Source: Verrucomicrobiota bacterium
GTDB taxonomy: Bacteria; Verrucomicrobiota; Verrucomicrobiia; Opitutales; Intestinicryptomonadaceae
Direction: 5' to 3'
DNA: 64,000 bases
NCBI GenBank assembly: GCA_003343565.1
Contig: QALA01000069.1
Location: 37,225-101,224, forward strand
Shown here: positions 8,078-16,916 of the stretch, piece after piece
Layout: every line of letters starts with the position of its first letter
How positions within the stretch are numbered: the stretch's first letter is position 1
The notes under the pieces: generated by a model
What the model saw: only the letters and a program-made list of their open reading frames with translations
Databases searched by the model: none
Told to the model about the DNA's origin: nothing
Translations under genes and position numbers: made by a program

Positions 8078-11059
8078 GTGAAAACTAAAAATTCAGGATT
8101 GAAGGCGTCGACCTTTTTGCTCAACGCGTTTTGGCGCGCGCTTTTTGTCTTGAACCTGTTTTTGTCGGCGGTTGCGGCGGCGGCCGCGCTGCTGTTGTTT
8201 CTGTTTTTGTTTGTCGACAAGATTCCCGCGCCGCAGTTTGTCTGCGACCTTGCCGAAAGACAGATTCGCAAGGCGGGGCTTTCGTGTTCGTTTTCCGCGA
8301 TTTTTCTTTCGTTTCCGGATACGGTGGAGATTGTGCGTCCGAGCGTCCGGTTGGGCGGCTCGGCGTTTCCCGTGTTTTCGGCGGACAAGGTTGAGATTGG
8401 CGTATTCGGCCTCAGCCTGTTTTCCGGAGATCCGGAGGTGAAGTTTGTGTCCGTGCAGAACGGGCGCCTCTCCGACAGCATGGGCGACATTCTGCACTCG
8501 CCCAAAATTCGCGACATCGCCTTGAGTGTCAGCTCCGAAGGGCCGTGGTGGATTGTGCGTTTTTTGAGCTTTAAGGCCGGGAATCTGACCGTGAGCGCGC
8601 GCGGGATTTTGAACGAGGGATTCAATCCGAAAAATATGCTGTCGGAGATGTTCGGCTCCGGCGGCGGGATTTCAAGCCGCAAGCCGTCCGGTTCGCCGGC
8701 GGATACGTTCGTCGGCGCGTTCGACTCCGCGCTTGGGAGGGCCGTCGAACTCGCGGGTTATTTCGACGCCTTCAAGGAGCCTTCGCTCGCCCTCGATTTC
8801 GTTTTTTTCGAGGGGGATTCCGGCAGGGTGAGGGCGGATTTAAACTCGCCCAAATGTTCGTACAAGTTCGGCGAAAGAAATGTCGATGCGCAGGACATAT
8901 CGGCGGCGTTGTCGTTTTCCTCCGATTCCGGAGACGGGCGCAAAATGCGCATCGACTTTTCCGCGCTTCGCCTCCAATCGGAGGGGTTGCCGTCGTGCGA
9001 GAACGTTTCGCTCTCGGCCGACGCATTTGCCGAAGACGGCGCGTTCTGGCTTGAGAATGCGGAGCTGTTTGCCGGCAAGATAGCCTGGCGCGGATTCTTT
9101 GTGGACAATGTGTCGTTGAGAAAGGACGTGCTCTCTGTCGAAGACTATTCGCGCGGCTGGTACGCCTTTGCGGCATTTGACAAGAATAGGCTGGGCGGCG
9201 TGTTCTCCTTTTCCCCGGACGGCAGGGTGAGGGCGGATTTCAGCGCGCGAATCAATCCCCGCGGGATTTTGAATTTGGAGGAGTTTTCCGACATTCCGGA
9301 ACTGGCGCAACTCGACTTTCCGGACGGCATATCCGCCGACGGCTCCGTCTATTTCGACATGCCGAAAAAGGGGCTTTCGGTTCGCGCGTGGCTGGAGTCG
9401 GAAAATTGCGTCGTGATGAACATTCCCGTGGAGAGGCTTTCGGGAACTTTGGAATTCGACGGCGCGCGGGGCATCATGAATGCCGACAAACTCTGCGTCA
9501 AGACCCGCGAAGGCTGGACGGTGAGCGGACAGATGCTCCAGAACTTCGGCAACAAGGACTATAAAATCAGGGTGTTCGGCTCGATTAGGCCGATGGCGAT
9601 AGCGCATTTTATGGAGCCGTGGTGGGGCAGGATAATGAAGTCGTTTGCATTTGTCGGCGACGGAAATTTTCCCCGCGCGGACGTTTCCGTCGAGGGGCGT
9701 TGGGGCAGCCCGCAAAAAATCTGGTGCAGCGGCGAAGTGTCGGGAAAGAACGCGGTGTACAACGGCTCGCAATTCGATTCGTTCGGTTTGCGCGTGTGGG
9801 TCAACCCGTCGCGCATAACGCTGTACGACATATCGCTTTCGTCGGCCGACAGGAACGCCCACGCGTTCATAGAATGGCTCTACGGGAAGGACGGAATCAC
9901 GAGGTTTGAAAAACAGAGGCTGTTTTTGGAGTCCAACCTAAATTCGACGGAGCTGATTTCGCTGGGGGGGGACGACGCGCGAGAGATTCTGGACGTGGTG
10001 CGCTTCCACAACGCTCCGAGACTGACGTTGAACGCGTCGCTCTCGAATCCCTCGCTTGGCGGCGGCGACGAGTTCAATGTTGAGGTTTTCGCCTCCGGCA
10101 GGACGCAGATAGAGTTTGTATCGCTTGAGAACCTTCGCTTTCGCGCCAGGAGCAACAAAATAGACACGAACATAGACGACGCCATGTTCGACTTTTGCGG
10201 CGGGCAGGCGGAGGCTTCCATAAACCTGCGCAGGGTCGACGGCGGAATGCTTTTCGGCGGGAGGGCCAAGGCTTCCGGCATGGTGCAGTCGGAATTTTTC
10301 GAGTTTTTGGACGGCCTTGATTCGTCTGCCGACGCTCCGTCGCTTTCCGCGCTCTCGCCTTCGCGCGCGGGGGTGGAACGGGGCGACGCGCCTGCGGGAA
10401 ATAATGTGGACGCGCGACTTCGGGCGGAGGCCGCGTCCGGGGAGGCGGGTGCGCCGCAGCCTGTTTCGCCGAAGGTTTCGGAGGCGGCCGCCGGAGGGTC
10501 TTCGTCGGGTTCTTCAACTTCGCCGGCCGGTTCCGCCTTGCCCGACGCCGACGGACTGATGGGCGAAAACGGAAAATTCGGCAGGGTCAACATGGATATT
10601 TCCCTGTCGGGGGATTCGCGCGATTTCAACAACGTGTCCGGTTCGGGATTCGTCGTTCTGGCCAACAGGGATCTTTTGGAGCTGAACGTGTTTGGATTTT
10701 TGTCCCGCGCGCTTTCCGCGCTGAAGCTTCCGTTCGGGAGTTTCGACATCACGCAATTTTACGGCCCGTTCAAAATCGGGGAGGGCAAGGTGTCGTTTCC
10801 GAGCTTGTCGATGGAGGGGCCGGTGATGCGCATACGCGGTTTTGCGTCGTACGACTTTCTGGCGGACAACCTTCAGGCAAATCTGACGGCGATTCCCTTT
10901 GCGGGAATAAGCACGCCGATAATTTCGAGCATAGTGAAGGTCATAAATCCGCTCACGAGCGTGGCGACGATAAAACTGCGCGGCAGGCTGTCCGACCCGG
11001 AAGTCGGGGTTTCGATCAATCCCTTGAACATATTTGACAGGGAGAAAAAAGACCGCTGA
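8078..11059 (+). CDS. Large AsmA-like membrane-anchored protein
   Basis: About 990 residues. It has an N-terminal membrane helix (LFLSAVAAAAALLLFLFLF) and then a long beta-rich extracytoplasmic region. The C-terminal part (SFDITQFYGPFKIGEGKVSFPSL, then IRLRG-like and KLRGRLSDPEVGVSINPL) resembles the AsmA/TamB/DUF3971 group, large bridge-like proteins linked to outer-membrane assembly or lipid transfer. About residues 747-832 form a low-complexity Ala/Ser/Gly/Pro insertion. There is no ATG. I use the GTG at 8078; a TTG at 8057 is the alternative. It is only 30 bases after the DUF4340 gene and probably ends the same transcript, which suggests that the ABC locus and this protein share an envelope task. 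The family assignment is moderate and the function is inferred. Confidence 0.7.
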   Translation: MKTKNSGLKASTFLLNAFWRALFVLNLFLSAVAAAAALLLFLFLFVDKIPAPQFVCDLAERQIRKAGLSCSFSAIFLSFPDTVEIVRPSVRLGGSAFPVFSADKVEIGVFGLSLFSGDPEVKFVSVQNGRLSDSMGDILHSPKIRDIALSVSSEGPWWIVRFLSFKAGNLTVSARGILNEGFNPKNMLSEMFGSGGGISSRKPSGSPADTFVGAFDSALGRAVELAGYFDAFKEPSLALDFVFFEGDSGRVRADLNSPKCSYKFGERNVDAQDISAALSFSSDSGDGRKMRIDFSALRLQSEGLPSCENVSLSADAFAEDGAFWLENAELFAGKIAWRGFFVDNVSLRKDVLSVEDYSRGWYAFAAFDKNRLGGVFSFSPDGRVRADFSARINPRGILNLEEFSDIPELAQLDFPDGISADGSVYFDMPKKGLSVRAWLESENCVVMNIPVERLSGTLEFDGARGIMNADKLCVKTREGWTVSGQMLQNFGNKDYKIRVFGSIRPMAIAHFMEPWWGRIMKSFAFVGDGNFPRADVSVEGRWGSPQKIWCSGEVSGKNAVYNGSQFDSFGLRVWVNPSRITLYDISLSSADRNAHAFIEWLYGKDGITRFEKQRLFLESNLNSTELISLGGDDAREILDVVRFHNAPRLTLNASLSNPSLGGGDEFNVEVFASGRTQIEFVSLENLRFRARSNKIDTNIDDAMFDFCGGQAEASINLRRVDGGMLFGGRAKASGMVQSEFFEFLDGLDSSADAPSLSALSPSRAGVERGDAPAGNNVDARLRAEAASGEAGAPQPVSPKVSEAAAGGSSSGSSTSPAGSALPDADGLMGENGKFGRVNMDISLSGDSRDFNNVSGSGFVVLANRDLLELNVFGFLSRALSALKLPFGSFDITQFYGPFKIGEGKVSFPSLSMEGPVMRIRGFASYDFLADNLQANLTAIPFAGISTPIISSIVKVINPLTSVATIKLRGRLSDPEVGVSINPLNIFDREKKDR

Positions 11060-11124
11060 CGGAAGCGGCGTTCGGGCGGCGGTATTTTCTTGTAAAAAAC
11101 GGGCGGAAATCCGAATATTTGCAT

Positions 11125-12105
11125 ATGGAAAATCCTGTTGGAAAACTCAAGTGCGGGGTGGTCGGCGTTGGCTATTTGGGCCGTCACCATGCGCGCATAT
11201 ATTCCGAGCTGGAGAATGCGGAGCTTGTCGGGGTGTTCGACAGCGACGGCGCGCGGGCGAGGGAAATTGCCGGCCTGTACGGCTGCCGGGCTTTCGAATC
11301 GATCGAGGAGCTCGGCCGGGAGTGCGATGCCGTAAGCGTGGCCGTCCCGACCGATAGGCACACGCAGGTCGCGCTTGCGCTGCTCGAACAAAACTGCGAC
11401 CTTCTCATAGAAAAGCCCATTTGCACGTCGGTCGAGGACGCTGAAAAAATTTTGAAGAAGGCGCGCGAAAAAAACTTGATAGTCCAAGTCGGGCACGTCG
11501 AGCATTTCAATCCGGTGATGGAGTTTATGGAGGAGCACGTCAGCTCTCCGCGCTTCATAACCGCGGACAGGCTCGCGCCGTTCAACCCGCGCGGAACGGA
11601 GGTCGGCGTCGTGCTGGACCTGATGATTCACGACATCGGCATAGTCCTCAAGCTGGCGAACTCCCCCGTGGCGCGCATAGAGGCTGTTGGCGTCAACGTC
11701 GTCAGCCGTCGGGAGGACATCGCGAACGCCCGAATAGTCTTCGAGAGCGGCTGCGTGGCGAACCTCAATGTCAGCAGGGTCAGCCTTAAGAAGCTGCGCG
11801 AAATAAGGATATTCCAGCCCGGCGGATACATGTCGCTCGACTTCATGAATCAGAAGGGGCACTTGGTAAAGATAAAGAGGGCGGACAAGCCGGAGGATTC
11901 GGAAATAGTCTCGGTCGAGGTTCCGATTGAAAAGGCGGAGCCGCTGAAAGTGGAGCTTGCCAGCTTTGTCGACTGCGTGCTGCACAAGCTAAACCCGAAG
12001 GTCGGGGCCGCGCTCGGCCGCCGCGCGCTTGAGGTGGCGTTGGAAATCACGGCGCAGATAAACCGAATGCGCGCGGAGTACGAGAGAGAGACGAAGGCCG
12101 AATGA
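11125..12105 (+). CDS. Gfo/Idh/MocA oxidoreductase, UDP-GlcNAc 3-dehydrogenase-like
   Basis: NAD(P)-dependent sugar dehydrogenase of 326 residues. The Rossmann motif GVGYLG is at residues 14-19 (V-G-x-G-Y-x-G-R-H-H-A-R), the EKPI catalytic loop at 96-99, and HVEHFNP at 124-130, followed by the C-terminal alpha/beta domain. The gene overlaps lpxB by four bases (ATGA). A Gfo/Idh gene coupled to lpxB fits GnnA, which oxidises UDP-GlcNAc at C3 on the way to 3-amino lipid A; the link is by context and family likeness. The aminotransferase partner GnnB is not in the window. I used the ATG at 11125 rather than the TTG at 11119. Confidence 0.85.
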   Translation: MENPVGKLKCGVVGVGYLGRHHARIYSELENAELVGVFDSDGARAREIAGLYGCRAFESIEELGRECDAVSVAVPTDRHTQVALALLEQNCDLLIEKPICTSVEDAEKILKKAREKNLIVQVGHVEHFNPVMEFMEEHVSSPRFITADRLAPFNPRGTEVGVVLDLMIHDIGIVLKLANSPVARIEAVGVNVVSRREDIANARIVFESGCVANLNVSRVSLKKLREIRIFQPGGYMSLDFMNQKGHLVKIKRADKPEDSEIVSVEVPIEKAEPLKVELASFVDCVLHKLNPKVGAALGRRALEVALEITAQINRMRAEYERETKAE

Positions 12106-13277
12106 GCTTGTCGCCTTCAGTCGCGCGGTTTGATTTTGCCCCCCCCGAAGGCGGCGCGTGCGACATTCTCATTGTGGCGGGGGAACATTCGGGAGACGAG
12201 CAAGCCGCGCGAATGTTAAAGGGCGCGCTTGCGGCAAACCCCGGCCTGCGCGTCTGCGCGTTCGGCGGCGGGCGTCTGGCGGCGGCGGGCGCGCAGCTGC
12301 TCTTCGACATGACCGCGTTTTCAGTCGTCGGGCTGTTTGAGGTTTTGAAGAACTATTCGTTTTTTAAAAGGCTCTCCGAGTCCATTGTCGATTGGATTGA
12401 CAAATATCGGCCCGCGGTCGTCTGCCTGGTAGACTATCCCGGATTCAACCTCCGCCTCGCCTCCGTGCTGAAGCGGCGCTCGATAAGCGCGAAAGGCGGC
12501 GGCAGCGTGCGCGTGGCATATTACATAGGCCCGCAGATATGGGCGTGGAAGGCGGGGCGGAGATTTGAAATGGCTTCGACTATCGACGACATTGCGCTGA
12601 TATTCCCGTTTGAGCCCTCCTGCTACGCCGACACCGCGCTTCCGGCGCATTTCGTGGGCCACCCGTTTCTCGACGCCTCATACGAAAATCCGCTGTACCG
12701 CGATTCCGAGGCGGAAGTTCTGCTTCTTGCCGGCAGCAGGCTCGCCGCGGTTTCTCGCATATTTCCGAAGATGCTGCAAACGCTGCGCCTCTTGCCGGAA
12801 GTTCGCGCGGTGGCTCCCTATCCGACGGAGGAAATACTTGCGGTGATGAAGGCGGCGGCCGCGCACTTTCCGGACGTGGCCGGCCGTGTGCGCTTTGTCG
12901 GGAACAGGGAGGGGCGCATTGGCGCGCGCGCGGTGATGATGAGCTCCGGAACGATGTCGCTTGCCTGCTGCCTTGCGGGGATACCGGGGCTGATTGTCTA
13001 TGTGGCAAATCCGTTTACGTACTTTGTCGGAAGAATGCTTGTGAAAGTGAAGTATCTGGGCATTGCGAACATTCTTTTGGACAGGCCGGCGTGGCCGGAG
13101 TTTATCCAGTTTGCCGCCTCCGCGCAAAAAATGGCGGAGCGCATGCGGGCCTGCCTTTCCGGGCCGGAATGCGCCGAACGCGCCGCGCGGGACGCCGACG
13201 AGCTGAAGCGGATACTCCACTCGCCCCCGAAGATGTCCGCCGGAGAGTGGTTGGCAGGCCAATGTCCGCGCGCTTAG
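12102..13277 (+). CDS. lpxB: Lipid-A-disaccharide synthase LpxB
   Basis: LpxB joins UDP-diacylglucosamine and lipid X to form the lipid A disaccharide at the inner face of the cytoplasmic membrane (GT19 family). Conserved stretches are clear: DILIVAGEHSGD at the N terminus, FDMTAFSVVGLFEVL, LVDYPGFNLRLA, YYIGPQIWAWK, FVGHPFLD, and later the SGTMSLACCLAGIPGLIVY region of the donor-binding domain. The 391-residue length is normal. It is translationally coupled to the oxidoreductase upstream and followed by a terminator. Its presence shows that the organism makes lipopolysaccharide. Confidence 0.95.
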   Translation: MSLSPSVARFDFAPPEGGACDILIVAGEHSGDEQAARMLKGALAANPGLRVCAFGGGRLAAAGAQLLFDMTAFSVVGLFEVLKNYSFFKRLSESIVDWIDKYRPAVVCLVDYPGFNLRLASVLKRRSISAKGGGSVRVAYYIGPQIWAWKAGRRFEMASTIDDIALIFPFEPSCYADTALPAHFVGHPFLDASYENPLYRDSEAEVLLLAGSRLAAVSRIFPKMLQTLRLLPEVRAVAPYPTEEILAVMKAAAAHFPDVAGRVRFVGNREGRIGARAVMMSSGTMSLACCLAGIPGLIVYVANPFTYFVGRMLVKVKYLGIANILLDRPAWPEFIQFAASAQKMAERMRACLSGPECAERAARDADELKRILHSPPKMSAGEWLAGQCPRA

Positions 13278-13296
13278 CCAAACTCTTTGAAATTTT

Positions 13297-13327
13297 GAGG
13301 CCCGTTTTTTAAGCGCCTCTTTTTTTT
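13297..13327 (+). terminator. Terminator after lpxB
   Basis: Stem GAGGC (13297-13301) with GCCTC (13315-13319), followed by eight T residues. It lies 20 bases after the lpxB stop. Confidence 0.7.
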
Positions 13328-13695
13328 AAGCCGCGCATAACGGCTCCGTTTTTTGCGCGCTCTGCGCGCCGACTGTATGGAAAAGTAAAGCGGCGTTTAA
13401 ACGGCCGGATTGAAAACGGAACGCCTGGGAAAATGCGCAACGGGGGATTTCGGAAGAGTCGGAAAAATTGCGGCGGATTGGGAAAGTCGGATTTGCGTTT
13501 GGATATAATTTTTTTTGCGGCATTTCTTTGATTCTTGCGGAGAAGTTCGGCGGATTCTTTCGGATATTTTCCAAAAAATCTCCGGAAGATTTTTTTGCCT
13601 CCGCGGAATTTTCGCCCGGATAACGACGCGCCGGCGCCGCTTGGCTGACGGTTCTTTTATTAAATCGCGGGCTTTTTATTGCCGTTTGCGTGCCG
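13328..13695. other. Spacer without recognisable gene
   Basis: This separates the lpxB transcript from the convergent MidA-type methyltransferase gene. The sequence is T-rich on the plus strand with runs such as ATAATTTTTTTTGCGG. I see no gene or RNA in it. Confidence 0.5.
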
Positions 13696-14697
13696 TCAAT
13701 ATATTGCCAGAACGCGGAAAACCCTTCCCATCATGTCGGGATTTAACAGCTGGCAAAGTTCCCTCTTTCTCCGGTCGAGCGGATCGGGAATTTCGACAAT
13801 GCGCCTGATTTCGCCTTGCGCGTAGCGCATGAAAAACTCCTCCTGCCCCATGCATTCGGCGCGCGCCGCCCCGCATTCTAAGGCCGCGTCCAGAAAGACG
13901 TCCGAGCACGGGGAATAGGTTATGTCGCGCGAGCCCGCGTCCTCAAATATGTCGGAGCCGCACGCGTGCGACTTGTACGTCCTCGCCGTGCCGCCGGGAA
14001 ACGCCGCCAGTTCGCCGGCCGTCCTGAAGTAGTCGGAAAAAATCGACAGTCCGCTTCGGTTTTGCGCGACGATTTTTTTTAACAGTTCTAGCGCGTCGAA
14101 CGAGAAGTCAATGCAAAATCCCTCCGTTTGGCAGCGGCCGAAATACTTTTCCAAAATCCCGCGCTCCTCCGGCGCGGCCGGGCGCAGGATTTTTTCCACG
14201 GCGCACCCGCGCCGCGCGCCGGATTGGACGCGGCGTATTTTAAGGAATGTTTTGCGCCATGCGCCTTCGGAAAACTCGAACCTGTCGAACGGTTGGGCGT
14301 CGAGAAGCTCGTTCGAGACGGCGAGCGAGCCGGGCGATATTGCGATATCTTCGCCGATTCCGACGGCGCGCGCTCCGGCAATCATCGTCCTTCCGCCCTC
14401 CGAGCCGATTTCGACGGTCTCCGCCGCCTTCGCCGCCTCCGCCGCGCCGCGGGATTGCATTAAAATACTTTGCGCCGCGCTTTCCATGAGGGCGCCGAAT
14501 ACGTTTTCCTTCATCGACTCCGCCGTGTAGAAATCCGCGCCCTCTCCGCCGATTCGCGTTGTTTGCGCCTTTGCGTAGTAGCCTAGACCGGGGCGGTACA
14601 GCGCGGCGCGGACAAATTCGGACAGCCCGATTTCCCCGCCGGAATCCGCGAGAATGTCGAATATGCGGGAATGATAAATTTTGTTTTTTTCGGGCAT
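13696..14697 (-). CDS. Class I SAM-dependent methyltransferase, MidA/NDUFAF7-like
   Basis: A 333-residue protein of the family formerly called DUF185. Recognisable elements are the N-terminal FVRAALYRPGLGYYAK segment (usual form M-x2-L-x2-P-x2-GYY), ADFYTAESMKENVFGAL (usual form GDFxTAPEISxxFG), a SAM-binding loop VEIGSEGG, and SNELLDAQPFDRF (usual form SNELLDALPVHRF). Mitochondrial relatives methylate a complex I subunit; bacterial substrates are largely unassigned. It starts at 14697, 15 bases after the end of recF, so the two probably share a transcript. The sequence is divergent from better-known members, especially in the C-terminal half. Confidence 0.75.
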   Translation of the reverse strand: MPEKNKIYHSRIFDILADSGGEIGLSEFVRAALYRPGLGYYAKAQTTRIGGEGADFYTAESMKENVFGALMESAAQSILMQSRGAAEAAKAAETVEIGSEGGRTMIAGARAVGIGEDIAISPGSLAVSNELLDAQPFDRFEFSEGAWRKTFLKIRRVQSGARRGCAVEKILRPAAPEERGILEKYFGRCQTEGFCIDFSFDALELLKKIVAQNRSGLSIFSDYFRTAGELAAFPGGTARTYKSHACGSDIFEDAGSRDITYSPCSDVFLDAALECGAARAECMGQEEFFMRYAQGEIRRIVEIPDPLDRRKRELCQLLNPDMMGRVFRVLAIY

Positions 14698-14712
14698 TTT
14701 TCGATTTCGGAT

Positions 14713-15819
14713 TTATCCGGCGAATTTTCCGTCCGCCTCGAAGAATTTGGCTTCGACGGCGTTTATTATTTTCCACGCCCTCGCGCCCCCTGCGCCCGCG
14801 GTTTCGGGCGGGTATGATGTGGAGGTGGCTATCAGCTGGGCCATCGGACTGGCGCAGCGCCAAAACGCGGCGCGCCTGCCGGAGTCCAGCTCCGCGAGAA
14901 CGTCGTCGCAAAGCAGTACGGGCTCGATTCCGGAAACCCGCTTGACTATCTCGAACTGCGCGAGCCTGAATGCGAGCGCGACGCACCGCTGCTGCCCTTC
15001 GGACGCGTACAGCTTTGCGCTTTTGGAGTTTAATTCGAGGCTGAAGTCGTCGCGGTGCGGGCCTGATGAGGAAGTCTGCCGCGCGGCGTCGGCGGGTCTG
15101 GTTTGGGCGAGGAGTTCGCAGTACGAGGCGGCGTCGGAGTAGTCGCAATTCGGGCGCAGGCGCAATTTGGCGCGCTCTCCGCGCTCCCCGGACAGCTCTG
15201 CGTAAAATCTTTCGCCGGCTTCGGCTATCATGTCCAAAAACTTTTTCCGCCCCGCGTATATGTCGGCGGCGGCTTTTGCCATTTCGGACTCGAATGCGCC
15301 GAAGGCGGCATCGTCGCCGCACTGTTGGCGCAGAAGCGCGTTCCGGCCGCAGAGGGCGGCGTGGAAGCGCCTCAGCGCGGCCATGTATCCGGCGTCGAGC
15401 GAGGAGGCGAACATGTCGATCTGCCTTCTGCGCCCCTCCGGAGAGCCGCGCACCAAAGATATGTCGTCGTTGGTTGCGGCGACCGCCGGAAAGCGTCCGA
15501 TGTAGTCGGAATATTTTGCCTCTTCCGCGTCTATTTTCGCCGAGCGCTTTTCGCCGAGCGATATTTCAACCTCCGCGCTTCCGGAGTTTTCGAGGTCCAG
15601 CGAAATCAGAATTTTCGCCTCTTTTGCGCCGTGGCGTATCATGGCGGAATTTTTCGCCGTCCTGAACGAGCGCAATGCGGGAAGCAGGCCGACGGCTTCA
15701 AGCAGATTCGTCTTTCCCTGCGCGTTGTCCCCGCGTATCCATATCGAATCCGCGCCGAAATCGACTTCGGCGAATTCGATATTTCTGAAATTTTGAAGCC
15801 TGACGAAATTTATCTTCAC
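14713..15819 (-). CDS. recF: DNA replication and repair protein RecF
   Basis: RecF is an SMC-like ATPase that helps load RecA at single-strand gaps. The 368-residue product has Walker A GDNAQGKT at residues 30-37, the signature-type region LVRGSPEGRRRQIDMFASSLD, GPHRDDF, and Walker B DDVLAELD near the C terminus. I chose the GTG at 15819 (VKINFVRLQNFRN), where family similarity begins. An upstream in-frame ATG at 15891 would overlap the divergent ruvB gene by 17 bases and add 24 unconserved residues. recF is not beside dnaN here (dnaN is at 45-46 kb), so this is not the classic dnaA-dnaN-recF origin cluster. Confidence 0.9.
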   Translation of the reverse strand: MKINFVRLQNFRNIEFAEVDFGADSIWIRGDNAQGKTNLLEAVGLLPALRSFRTAKNSAMIRHGAKEAKILISLDLENSGSAEVEISLGEKRSAKIDAEEAKYSDYIGRFPAVAATNDDISLVRGSPEGRRRQIDMFASSLDAGYMAALRRFHAALCGRNALLRQQCGDDAAFGAFESEMAKAAADIYAGRKKFLDMIAEAGERFYAELSGERGERAKLRLRPNCDYSDAASYCELLAQTRPADAARQTSSSGPHRDDFSLELNSKSAKLYASEGQQRCVALAFRLAQFEIVKRVSGIEPVLLCDDVLAELDSGRRAAFWRCASPMAQLIATSTSYPPETAGAGGARAWKIINAVEAKFFEADGKFAG

Positions 15820-15874
15820 AAAAGCGCAAACTCGTGTAGGATTGTATGAAATTGCGTTATTGTAAAGTATTTTA

Positions 15875-16906
15875 GTGGAAGACAAAGGCACAGATTATTT
15901 GCAGTCGGCGCTTGAGAGAAAGGACGACGCCATAGATTCTTCGCTTCGGCCGTCGGGATTCGACGCGTTTGCCGGACAGCCCAAAACCGTGGAGCGCCTG
16001 AAGGTTATGGTCGGCGCGGCAAAGCGGCGCGGCGACTGCCTGAGCCACATTCTCCTGCACGGCCCGCCCGGACTCGGAAAGACGACGCTCGCGTTCATAT
16101 TGGCAAACGAGATGGGCGCGCAGATTCGCGTCACCTCCGGCCCCGTGATAGAAAAGGCGTCCGATTTGGCGGGGCTGCTTACCAACCTTCAGGAGGGCGA
16201 CATTCTCTTCATCGACGAAATCCACCGCATATCGCGCTCCGTCGAGGAGTTTCTTTACAGCGCGATGGAGGATTTTCGCATAGACATAATGATAGACCAG
16301 GGGCCGAACGCGCGCAGCGTGCGCCTCAACGTCCCGCGCTTCACGCTGATCGGGGCGACGACGCGGACGGGGCTTTTGACCTCTCCGCTGCGCAGCCGCT
16401 TCACGCTCCAGACGCGCCTCGACTATTACTCGCGCCGCGATTTGATTTCCATTGTCCTGCGCAGCTGCGAGCTGCTCGGCGTCAGGATAGACTCCTTCGG
16501 CGCGGACGAGATTGCGCGCCGCGCGCGCGGGACTCCGCGCATAGTCAACAACCTGATCCGCTTTGTGCGCGACTACGCGCAGGAGCGCGCGAAGGGCAAG
16601 ATTACGCGGCAGGTCGCCGTCGATGCGCTGGAGCTTCTGGAGATTGACGAGAACGGCCTCGACGAAATGGACAAGCGCATGCTCCGCGTGATGGCCGACA
16701 ACTATCGCGGCGGGCCCGTGGGCATCGGGACGGTCGCGGTTGCGGTGAATGAGGAGGCCGACACTCTGGAGGAAGTTCACGAGCCGTATCTCATACAGGA
16801 AGGCTTCATTCGCCGCACTCCGCAGGGCAGGGTCTTGACCGAAAAGGCGTGGCAGGTGATCGGTTTGGAGGGCTTGGCGTCCGGAGGGCAGGGCGAACTC
16901 TTTTGA
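15875..16906 (+). CDS. ruvB: Holliday junction branch migration ATPase RuvB
   Basis: RuvB is the hexameric AAA+ motor that drives branch migration with RuvA. Walker A is at residues 63-70 (GPPGLGKT) and Walker B at 112-117 (FIDEIH). Sensor and arginine-finger regions follow (IGATTRTGLLTSPLRSRF), and the C-terminal winged-helix domain contains GGPVGIGTVA and EPYLIQEGFIRRTPQGR. At 343 residues it is full length. It starts with GTG at 15875, divergent from recF with a spacer of only 55 bases that must hold both promoters. The gene for the FAD oxidoreductase follows after 10 bases. Confidence 0.97.
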   Translation: MEDKGTDYLQSALERKDDAIDSSLRPSGFDAFAGQPKTVERLKVMVGAAKRRGDCLSHILLHGPPGLGKTTLAFILANEMGAQIRVTSGPVIEKASDLAGLLTNLQEGDILFIDEIHRISRSVEEFLYSAMEDFRIDIMIDQGPNARSVRLNVPRFTLIGATTRTGLLTSPLRSRFTLQTRLDYYSRRDLISIVLRSCELLGVRIDSFGADEIARRARGTPRIVNNLIRFVRDYAQERAKGKITRQVAVDALELLEIDENGLDEMDKRMLRVMADNYRGGPVGIGTVAVAVNEEADTLEEVHEPYLIQEGFIRRTPQGRVLTEKAWQVIGLEGLASGGQGELF

Positions 16907-16916
16907 GGCGCGCGAG

